8,147 nucleotides of DNA from Colimorpha_A sp045533115 (GTDB taxonomy: Bacteria; Bacillota; Clostridia; Oscillospirales; CAG-272). The notes below the pieces were generated by a model. The model was not told the origin of the DNA and ran no database searches. It saw nothing but the letters and a program-made list of their open reading frames with translations. Both the position numbers and the translations under genes were made by a program. The stretch is from NCBI GenBank assembly GCA_045533115.1, contig JAZSHF010000076.1, positions 1-8,147 on the forward strand, read 5' to 3'. Each line of letters opens with the position of its first letter. The stretch's first letter is position 1. This document shows positions 1 to 4,796 of the stretch, piece by piece.

Positions 1-3
1 TGG

Positions 4-351
4 CTACGATCCGACTTCGCGGTAGCAGACCGTCGTCTTGCCGTCCTTTACGCAGGTCGCTTTCGCGATCATCTTTTTTCCCTTTGCGGCGGTCAAAAAA
101 GAGATGTCGGAGCGGAGCGACACGCAGCCCATTCTCTGCCAATTCGCCGCGACCGCAAATGCAAAATCCGCGAGCATAAAGTAGGTTCCGCCCATAACGG
201 CGCCTATTGCGTTGCGGTGCGAATCGGTGATAACCAAGCTGCAGGTAGCGGTGCGGTCACCGATTTCGTCTATCACGGCTCCGTTTTCGGTCGCAAAGCG
301 GTCGCCTTCAAATATTTTTCTTACCTCTTCCAAGGTTTTTTCGTTTTCCAT
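4..351 (-). CDS. PaaI-like hotdog-fold thioesterase, apparently C-terminally short
   Basis: This 115-residue protein resembles small cytoplasmic PaaI/YbgC-type hotdog thioesterases, which hydrolyse acyl-CoA thioesters; the substrate here is unknown. Residues 44-69 carry the family signature: HRNAIG, then MGG at 53-55, then the LAD.A..VA helix with the likely catalytic Asp62. Asn47 matches the conserved Asn. The usual HGG reads MGG here. Strands follow at about 77-86 (SLRSDISFL) and 94-110. The ATG has an AAAGG-type ribosome binding site about 9 bases upstream. The gene starts only 20 bases after the upstream gene's stop, so the two are probably co-transcribed. The protein stops right after TTVCYREVGS, where family members usually continue for about 15-25 residues with a last beta strand. 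This could be a real truncation or a frameshift next to the window edge. The fold call is good; activity is uncertain. Confidence 0.8.
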   Translation of the reverse strand: MENEKTLEEVRKIFEGDRFATENGAVIDEIGDRTATCSLVITDSHRNAIGAVMGGTYFMLADFAFAVAANWQRMGCVSLRSDISFLTAAKGKKMIAKATCVKDGKTTVCYREVGS

Positions 352-371
352 ATCGTTTTTCCTTTCGGGAT

Positions 372-1049
372 TTATTTACTTGATTGCGGGCGGCAAAAAA
401 TGTCGCCGGTGCGAAAAAACGCGGAGCCATACACCTTTTCAAGGACGTAAGCAAGGGCGGTCTTATCGCTTGCGCTTCCTATGTCGATAGCGGAAGCGGC
501 TTTGTCACCGAGCTTGTCTATTGCCGTCAAGATCGGCAGAAACGGCACAAATTCGTTTGATATTACGCGATACGACGGGCGGTATTTGCTTCTGAAAATT
601 TCGGAATGACGCACGGACGGATAGCCGAGGGCTCTCCATTCATTTACCGCCGCGTCAAATTCTTCCGCGTCAAATGGCAAAACGCCCTCGACTATCAGCT
701 CCATTGCCGTTTTCAGCTTGCTTTCGAGGTTGGAGATGCCGTTTTCCTCGCGCTTAGCGGAGAGGACGAATATTTTCCCGAGGGTGTCCGCCGTCAGTCC
801 GTTATTCATATACGAAAGCGGAACTCTTGAATATTCCCCGCCGAGCGGCTCTATCGCTCTCGGCTCTTGAGGAACGGTCTTATATTCGCTTTCAATATAC
901 GCTATCGCGCCGTCTGTATCCGACACGAGATGCTCACACCCGAATGCGCTTTGAAAAAGGAGCTTGAAAATATCCTGTATTTGCAGGGCGGGGTAGGTGT
1001 TGACGTGATCGGTCAGAATTTTTCGTGTTTGACTCTTATTGCCGGTCAT
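372..1049 (-). CDS. Conserved clostridial protein with a degenerate, truncated P-loop kinase tail
   Basis: This 225-residue protein has no signal peptide or membrane segment, so it is probably cytoplasmic. Residues 1-170 match, from memory, a clostridial domain of unknown function; the segment YPALQIQDIFKLLFQSAFGC (19-38) and the HSEIFR..YRPSYRVI stretch (148-163) are typical. In related proteins this domain is often fused to a uridine-kinase-like P-loop domain. Here residues 187-221 look like the first strand, Walker A loop, helix and second strand of that domain (AIDIGSASDKTALAYVLEKV, then FFRTGDIFCRP). The loop reads GSASDKTA, where GxxxxGKT/S is expected, so the key Gly is Asp, and the protein ends four residues later. 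No kinase activity is expected. The ATG is preceded by AAGGA at a spacing of 6 bases and by a good promoter (1083-1111). It is the first gene of a minus-strand pair. The function of the N-terminal part is unknown. Confidence 0.8.
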   Translation of the reverse strand: MTGNKSQTRKILTDHVNTYPALQIQDIFKLLFQSAFGCEHLVSDTDGAIAYIESEYKTVPQEPRAIEPLGGEYSRVPLSYMNNGLTADTLGKIFVLSAKREENGISNLESKLKTAMELIVEGVLPFDAEEFDAAVNEWRALGYPSVRHSEIFRSKYRPSYRVISNEFVPFLPILTAIDKLGDKAASAIDIGSASDKTALAYVLEKVYGSAFFRTGDIFCRPQSSK

Positions 1050-1082
1050 ATTTTTTCCTTAATGTAAACGTTCTGCGTGTTT

Positions 1083-1111
1083 ATTGTATCACACAATTAT
1101 CCTCATATCAA
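1083..1111 (-). promoter_or_regulatory. Sigma-A promoter for the minus-strand gene pair
   Basis: Read on the minus strand, a -35 box TTGATA (1111-1106) and a -10 box TACAAT (1088-1083) are 17 bases apart. A TGn extension lies directly before the -10. The predicted start lies near 1076, giving a leader of about 27 bases that contains the AAGGA ribosome binding site. Each hexamer is one base from consensus. Confidence 0.8.
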
Positions 1112-1150
1112 CACTTTTTCAGATGCTTTGACGTATTTTCGAAAAACCGA

Positions 1151-1179
1151 TTGAAAAGGCGGTAATTGTATGATATAGT
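1151..1179 (+). promoter_or_regulatory. Sigma-A promoter for the antiporter gene
   Basis: The -35 box TTGAAA (1151-1156) and the -10 box TATAGT (1174-1179) have a 17-base spacer and a TGn extension (1171-1173). The ATG at 1212 lies at a normal distance, with GGAG at 1202-1205. An 8-base palindrome, GTTATAAC (1178-1185), overlaps the end of the -10. I have no evidence that it is an operator. This promoter is divergent from the one at 1083-1111. Confidence 0.75.
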
Positions 1180-1211
1180 TATAACAGAGATATTGAAGGG
1201 CGGAGCACACT

Positions 1212-2180
1212 ATGTTTTTAACCGTTTTACTGTTTGTAGTCGGACTCATTCTGCTTATCAAGGGCGGTGACTGGTTCGTTGACGGCGCGACCGCCGTCGC
1301 AAAGAGATTTCACATCCCCGATCTTCTGATCGGTGCTACCGTCGTTTCGATCGGAACGACGCTCCCCGAGGTAATGGTCTCTGCAACCTCCGCATTAGGC
1401 GGTCACGGCGAGATCGCTTACGGAAACGCGATCGGCTCAATAATTTGCAATACCGCGCTTATCGCGGCGGTCACTATCGCCATTCGTCCGCCAAAGGTCG
1501 ACGTAAGATCGCTTATTCTTCCCGTGTCGGTATTTTTCATATCCGCCGCATTTTATTCCGCTGTTGCTTATTTCTTCGGGGAATTTGCAAGGTGGGTCGG
1601 ATTTACACTTCTTGGCATCTTTGCCGTCTACATCTCCCTTTGCGTCCGCTCTGCACTCAAGGAAACGAAGTGCGACGGCACGGCACTTGACGAGGCGCAC
1701 GAAAAAAAGGGGTTTATTCTTGATATCGCGCTTCTGATCGTCGGCGCGGCGGTCATCGCTTACGGCGCAGATCTGCTCGTCGATAACGGAATCGTTATCG
1801 CAAAGGCTCTCGGCATTCCCGAGGCGGTCGTCGGTCTTACCTTCATCTCGCTCGGAACCTCGCTCCCCGAGCTCGTTACCGCAATAACCGCGCTCGTTAA
1901 AAACCACGGTGCACTCTCCCTCGGAAACGTTATCGGCGCGAACATTTTCAATCTCGTTCTCGTCAGCGGAGTTTCTGTTTCGGTCTCTCCCTTTGCCGTA
2001 CCGAGCAATACGGAGTTGTTCGGCGTTAATTCGTCGCTCGTTATCGACATTCCCGTAATGCTTGCCTCTATGGTTCTTCTTACGCTCCCCACGCTTATTT
2101 CGAAAAAGCTCACGAGGCTTCAGGGAATTTTGCTTATCGCGATCTATGCGGTGTTCGTTGCCGTGCGGTTCGTTATCTGA
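1212..2180 (+). CDS. Calcium/sodium antiporter, CaCA family (YrbG-like)
   Basis: This 322-residue inner-membrane cation exchanger has close to the usual length of the bacterial YrbG-type family (about 320). It probably exports Ca2+ in exchange for Na+ or H+. The protein is an inverted duplication of about ten membrane helices. The first alpha repeat has GTTLPE (48-53, acidic Glu53) and GNAIGSIICN (71-80). The second has GTSLPE (215-220, Glu220) and GNVIGANIFN (238-247). GGDWFVDGA (18-26) and GADLLVDNG (185-193) are the matching entries to each half. A short charged loop at about 148-167 separates the halves. The ATG is supported by GGAG 6 bases upstream and a strong promoter. No terminator follows, so transcription probably runs into the broken gene 30 bases downstream. 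The family call is firm; ion specificity is inferred. Confidence 0.95.
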   Translation: MFLTVLLFVVGLILLIKGGDWFVDGATAVAKRFHIPDLLIGATVVSIGTTLPEVMVSATSALGGHGEIAYGNAIGSIICNTALIAAVTIAIRPPKVDVRSLILPVSVFFISAAFYSAVAYFFGEFARWVGFTLLGIFAVYISLCVRSALKETKCDGTALDEAHEKKGFILDIALLIVGAAVIAYGADLLVDNGIVIAKALGIPEAVVGLTFISLGTSLPELVTAITALVKNHGALSLGNVIGANIFNLVLVSGVSVSVSPFAVPSNTELFGVNSSLVIDIPVMLASMVLLTLPTLISKKLTRLQGILLIAIYAVFVAVRFVI

Positions 2181-2210
2181 ATATATAAAAACGGAAGCTG
2201 CTGAAATAAT

Positions 2211-2728
2211 ATGAGATTCATAAAAGACACCATCAGAAAAACGGCCGCATTTTTGCGCGGCAGATATCTTCGCCGACTTCGCAGGAGGCTTCGCAATCCC
2301 GCGCCGACAATTATTGCCGACACCTGCATCGCGGCATAATTTACCACAATCTCGGGCTGAAGTTCACCTCACCGACTATCAATATGTGGATAACACCGGA
2401 GGACTATTTCGTTTTCCTTGAGAACCTGCGCGGGTTTCTTTCGGTCGATTTTACCGAGGTCACCGACAGCGGATATTCCTATCCGGTCGGAGATCTTACT
2501 TATAATGGAAAAACCGTCCGTTTTTACGGCAACCACTACGCGAATTTTGAGGAATTCAAAGACAAATGGAACGAGCGCAAGCAGAGGGCCGATTATAACA
2601 ACCTTTTCGTTATTACCTTGAAAACGACCTGTTCGAGGGAAGAGATCGAGCGCTTTGAGGCGCTTCCCTTTGAAAACAAGCTTATGATAACGGGCAAGCC
2701 GCATGATATACTTGCTACGCAAGCATGA
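2211..2728 (+). pseudogene. DUF1919-like gene, frameshifted and 3'-truncated by a repeat
   Basis: The ATG at 2211 opens a 42-codon frame (MRFIKDTIRK..., basic, ending PTIIADTCIAA) that stops at TAA 2337-2339. The next frame carries on without a break from GGC at 2333: GIIYHNLGLKFTSPTINMWI, then TPEDYFVFLENL, YPVGDL, HYANFEEFKDKWNERK and FEALPFENKLMITGKPH. Together these give the usual order of DUF1919 motifs, known from memory in proteins often linked to surface polysaccharide loci; biochemical function is unknown. One added G in the GCGGC at 2331-2335 would restore a protein of about 172 residues. No slippery heptamer is visible, so programmed slippage is unlikely. The last codons (HDILATQA) and the stop lie inside the hairpin repeat starting at 2702, and the usual C-terminal part is missing. 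The ribosome binding site is weak (GGAAG, 13 bases upstream). The frameshift could be an assembly error; the 3' loss would remain. Confidence 0.75.
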
Positions 2729-2830
2729 TATAATATCCGTTCCCCTCATACGCGAAGCGTATATCATCAGCGAAGCAGATATCATACCCGTCAGGGTATA
2801 TCATCCGTGACCGCAGGGAACGGATATCAT
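2702..2830. repeat. ATATCAT-separated hairpin repeat cluster
   Basis: Short hairpins are separated by ATATCAT or its complement. The separators lie at 2702-2710 and 2724-2732 (both CATGATATA), then ATATCAT at 2761-2767, 2779-2785, 2798-2804 and 2824-2830. The hairpins are CTTGC/GCAAG (2711-2723, loop TAC), ATACGC/GCGTAT (2748-2762, loop GAA), ATCAGC/GCAGAT with one A-A mismatch (2766-2780, loop GAA), and ATACCC/GGGTAT (2784-2799). A perfect 12-base outer stem joins 2733-2744 with 2816-2827. The right arm can instead pair its ACGGAT (2820-2825) with ATCCGT at 2803-2808, so the two folds exclude each other. From memory, such clusters are common between genes in uncultured clostridia. They have no known function. 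Confidence 0.85.
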
Positions 2831-2831
2831 T

Positions 2832-2869
2832 GAAAAACGGCAAGTTTCTGTCGAAACTTGTCGTTTTTC
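2832..2869. terminator. Two-way intrinsic terminator between the DUF1919 remnant and tRNA-Leu
   Basis: A 17-pair stem (2832-2848 with 2853-2869, one G-U pair at 2840/2861) closes on a TGTC loop. The stem starts with GAAAAACG and ends with CGTTTTTC, so it gives a U-rich tail on both strands. On the minus strand it begins two bases after the encoded CCA of the tRNA, so it most likely ends tRNA transcription. On the plus strand it can end transcripts from the antiporter region. Confidence 0.85.
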
Positions 2870-2870
2870 T

Positions 2871-2955
2871 TGGTGCGGGTGACAGGGGTCGAACCTGCAC
2901 GCCTCTCGGCGTAAGATCCTAAATCTTATGCGTATGCCAATTTCGCCACACCCGC
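2871..2955 (-). tRNA. tRNA-Leu (anticodon UAG), CCA encoded
   Basis: The 85-base RNA folds as a class II tRNA. The acceptor stem is GCGGGTG (2955-2949) with CACCCGC (2881-2875), discriminator A (2874) and encoded CCA (2873-2871). The D stem is GCG/CGC. The anticodon stem is TAAGA/TCTTA around the loop TTTAGGA, placing anticodon TAG at 2921-2919. A four-pair extra arm, CGCC-GAGA-GGCG, is the long variable arm expected for leucine. The T arm, GCAGG-TTCGACC-CCTGT, has one G-U pair. The RNA reads CUN leucine codons, chiefly CUA and CUG. A perfect promoter lies just upstream and a terminator just downstream, so it is a one-gene unit. Confidence 0.97.
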
Positions 2956-2964
2956 GCGAATGGA

Positions 2965-2993
2965 ATTATAACATAACGCATCGCGTTTGTCAA
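2965..2993 (-). promoter_or_regulatory. Perfect consensus sigma-A promoter for tRNA-Leu
   Basis: On the minus strand, TTGACA (2993-2988) and TATAAT (2970-2965) match consensus exactly, with a 17-base spacer and a TGn extension. The predicted start is only a few bases from the mature tRNA 5' end at 2955. The spacer holds a perfect inverted repeat, AACGC-GAT-GCGTT (2987-2975), which may be chance. Such a strong promoter fits a stable RNA gene. Confidence 0.92.
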
Positions 2994-3067
2994 TGACATT
3001 ATGGATTTTTGCACAAAACGACGGTGTTTTTTTATATTATTTTCTCCCGTGTCTGCCGTTAAAGTGA

Positions 3068-3096
3068 TTGACATTGAATAATAAATATGGTACAAT
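3068..3096 (+). promoter_or_regulatory. Sigma-A promoter for pyrC
   Basis: A perfect -35 box TTGACA (3068-3073) and a -10 box TACAAT (3091-3096) have a 17-base spacer and a TGn extension (3088-3090). The predicted start near 3103 leaves a leader of about 49 bases. That is too short for a PyrR-type antiterminator/terminator attenuator, and none is visible. The promoter is divergent from the tRNA promoter, with 74 bases between the two -35 boxes. Confidence 0.88.
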
Positions 3097-3128
3097 ATAC
3101 TAAATGCAATTTTAAGCAGTCAACGGGT

Positions 3129-3145
3129 GCGCTTTGGCGCGGAGG
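3129..3145 (+). promoter_or_regulatory. Small G+C hairpin abutting the pyrC ribosome binding site
   Basis: GCGC (3129-3132), a TTTG loop and GCGC (3137-3140) form a short stem that ends exactly at the GGAGG of 3141-3145. The GGAGG decides the start: its spacing to ATG 3152 is 6 bases. The upstream TTG at 3134 lies before this site and is not the start. The hairpin could affect ribosome access, as leader hairpins do in enterobacterial pyrC, but it does not itself pair with the GGAGG. Its role is speculative. Confidence 0.35.
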
Positions 3146-3151
3146 TCAAAA

Positions 3152-4384
3152 ATGGAACTTACTCTCAAGGGCGGATACGTATACGAAAACGGTCACTTCG
3201 AAAAGAAGGATATAACCGTTTCCTTTTCCGCTTCCCCTTTTTCTTCTTCTGTCGTTGATATTTCAGGTAAATACGTTTTTCCCGGCTTTGCTGATGTTCA
3301 CGTTCATCTTCGCGAGCCGGGCTTTTCTTATAAAGAGACGGTCGCGTCGGGAACGGCGGCGGGTGCTGCGGGCGGATATACCGCTTTATGCACGATGCCG
3401 AACCTGAAGCCCTGCCCCGACGGTGTGGAAAACCTCAAGGAGCAGCTCGACATTATCCGGCGCGATGCGTCGGTTGCTGTGCTTCCCTTCGGTACCATCA
3501 CGGTCGGTCAGAACGGCGAGGCGCTGTCCGATATGGACGGTATGGCACCTGATGTCTGCGGATATTCCGATGACGGACGAGGCGTGCAAAGCGAGGAAAT
3601 GATGACCGCCGCAATGGAAAAGGCGGCGTCCCTTAACAAAATAATCTCCGCGCACTGCGAGGATAACTCGCTTCTTCGCGGCGGCTATATACACGACGGC
3701 GAATATGCAAAAGCCCACGGTCACCGCGGTATCTGCTCCGAGAGCGAATGGGGGCCGATCGCGCGTGATATCGAGCTTGTCAAAAGGACGGGTTGCGCTT
3801 ACCACGTCTGCCACATATCGACTAAGGAAAGCGTGGACATAATCAGACGCGCGAAAGCCGCGGGCGTGAATATAACCTGCGAAACGGGACCTCACTACCT
3901 GACGCTTTGCGATGGCGATTTGCAGGAACACGGACGCTTCAAAATGAACCCGCCGCTTCGTTCCGCATCGGACAGATATGCGCTCATCGAGGGCTTGGTT
4001 GACGGAACGATAGACATGATCGCGACCGATCACGCGCCTCATTCCGACGAGGAAAAGGGACGCGGGCTTGAAAAGAGCGCGATGGGAGTCGTCGGACTTG
4101 AAACGGCGTTTCCCGTTCTCTATACGAAGCTTGTGAAAACGGGAGTTATCTCCCTTGAAAAGCTCATCTTCCTTATGAGCGAGGCGCCGAGAAGCCGATT
4201 TGACATCGACACCGACGTCGGATTTACGGTATTCGACCTCGACGCTTGCTATAAGATCGACCCGAATGAATTTAAGACAAAAGGAAGGGCAACGCCCTTT
4301 GAAGATATGACCGTCTACGGCAAGTGCTTAATGACGGTGTATGACGGGAAGATAGTTTATAGTGCGCTTGGGCAGGAAAAATAA
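3152..4384 (+). CDS. pyrC: Dihydroorotase, class I
   Basis: This 410-residue cytoplasmic zinc amidohydrolase converts N-carbamoyl-L-aspartate and dihydroorotate into one another, step 3 of de novo pyrimidine synthesis. Metal-site motifs are all present. DVHVHLREPG (48-57) gives the two zinc ligands His50 and His52 and the substrate-binding Arg54. SDDG (139-142) holds the bridging Asp that replaces a carbamylated Lys in class I enzymes. Further ligands are His168 (SAHCED) and His221 (HVCHIST). Asp293 in ATDHAPH is the catalytic Asp, and NPPLR (266-270) contacts substrate. Length is a little under the usual 420-430. The ATG at 3152 is chosen because GGAGG lies 6 bases upstream; a TTG 18 bases earlier would add six residues but precedes that site. 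It has its own strong promoter. The next gene, carB, serves the same pathway 412 bases downstream. Confidence 0.96.
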   Translation: MELTLKGGYVYENGHFEKKDITVSFSASPFSSSVVDISGKYVFPGFADVHVHLREPGFSYKETVASGTAAGAAGGYTALCTMPNLKPCPDGVENLKEQLDIIRRDASVAVLPFGTITVGQNGEALSDMDGMAPDVCGYSDDGRGVQSEEMMTAAMEKAASLNKIISAHCEDNSLLRGGYIHDGEYAKAHGHRGICSESEWGPIARDIELVKRTGCAYHVCHISTKESVDIIRRAKAAGVNITCETGPHYLTLCDGDLQEHGRFKMNPPLRSASDRYALIEGLVDGTIDMIATDHAPHSDEEKGRGLEKSAMGVVGLETAFPVLYTKLVKTGVISLEKLIFLMSEAPRSRFDIDTDVGFTVFDLDACYKIDPNEFKTKGRATPFEDMTVYGKCLMTVYDGKIVYSALGQEK

Positions 4385-4390
4385 TCAGCG

Positions 4391-4413
4391 CAACGAAACA
4401 GGATCTTTCGTTG
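4391..4413 (+). other. Stem-loop just after pyrC
   Basis: CAACGAAA (4391-4398) pairs perfectly with TTTCGTTG (4406-4413) around a 7-base loop, beginning 6 bases after the pyrC stop. No T-run follows, so it does not look like a working intrinsic terminator. It may stabilise the pyrC mRNA end or be part of the repeat boundary that starts at 4411. Confidence 0.4.
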
Positions 4414-4428
4414 TAGAGGCGACCCTTG

Positions 4429-4468
4429 GGAACCTCCAAAGCTCATTTCATTCGCTTCGGGGAACCCC
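4429..4468. repeat. 40-base direct repeat, copy 1
   Basis: This copy matches the one at 4635-4674 over 40 bases. The first 16 differ at one base, the last 17 differ at one base, and the middle 7 are unrelated. It starts GGAACCTCCAAAGC and ends CGGGGAACCCC. The two ends can pair as an imperfect hairpin (one T-G pair and one A-C mismatch in the 9-base stem), with the diverged middle forming the loop. Confidence 0.8.
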
Positions 4469-4634
4469 GATATTGTTCGCCCTCATCAAGAGCATTGAAT
4501 CCAAAAGCCTTCCCCTTGGGGAAGGTGGCCGAGCGAGGCAAAGCCGAGGCGAGGTCGGATGAGGTGTTCGGGTGTAATGTTACTTTACTTTTATAACGCC
4601 GTCTACGACGGCTAACCTCATCCACCACTTCGCC

Positions 4635-4674
4635 GGAACCCCCAAAGCTCGGCAAGCTCGCTTTGGGGAACCCC
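4635..4674. repeat. 40-base direct repeat, copy 2
   Basis: This is the partner of 4429-4468. Its stem is perfect: CCCCAAAGC (4640-4648) with GCTTTGGGG (4660-4668), and the loop differs fully from copy 1. It sits inside the right half of the composite repeat, between TTCGCCGG and TGCGCCGTGG, as if inserted there. Confidence 0.8.
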
Positions 4675-4796
4675 TGCGCCGTGGTCCCCCTTCCCCAAGG
4701 GGAAGGCAAGACGGGCGACCGATGGTCGCCCCTACAAGATACATTCAACGTCCCACAAACAATTCACAAACTAAACCCTAACGGAGGAAAAATAAA

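Larger units (their letters stand above)
4411..4737. repeat. Composite, roughly palindromic intergenic repeat (MITE-like)
   Basis: This element fills nearly all of the 412-base gap between pyrC and carB. Outer arms TTGTAGAGGCGACC (4411-4424) and GGTCGCCCCTACAA (4724-4737) are inverted with one mismatch. Inside them, a perfect 19-base inverted pair begins GCCTTCCCCTT (4507-4525, with 4689-4707), and GGATGAGGT (4557-4565) is inverted to ACCTCATCC (4615-4623). Near the centre is a perfect hairpin, GCCGTC-TAC-GACGGC (4598-4612). At the right end is GGGCGACC-GAT-GGTCGCCC (4713-4731). No transposase is encoded, and short frames through it are not genes. From memory, CCTTCCCC...GGGGAAGG and GGGCGACC...GGTCGCCC units recur in gut clostridial genomes. 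No flanking target duplication was recognised. Confidence 0.75.

Noticed and set aside
2702..2830. CRISPR array
   Set aside because: The repeated unit is only 7 bases, spacings are 18-26 bases, and the intervening sequences are self-complementary hairpins and not unique spacers.
2369..2900. Minus-strand open frames across the DUF1919 remnant, hairpin cluster and tRNA
   Set aside because: They run antisense to a recognisable protein family and through a tRNA and a terminator; no promoter or ribosome binding site.
3134..3151. TTG start for pyrC, six codons before the ATG
   Set aside because: The GGAGG (3141-3145) lies after this TTG and at ideal spacing to ATG 3152; dihydroorotases begin with the strand that follows the ATG.
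3103..3151. PyrR-binding attenuator or riboswitch before pyrC
   Set aside because: The leader is only about 49 bases, with no anti-antiterminator fold or terminator; only a 4-pair hairpin is present.
4474..4597. Possible promoter for carB inside the repeat (TTGTTC/TTGAAT, or TATAAC near 4592)
   Set aside because: Spacing is wrong for the first (15 bases) and no -35 box fits the second, so neither matches the clear promoters elsewhere in the window.
4362..4748. Short open frames on both strands in the pyrC-carB gap
   Set aside because: They are translations of the palindromic repeat (for example SPWGRG...), of a kind often misannotated as small proteins. No start signals or family matches were seen.
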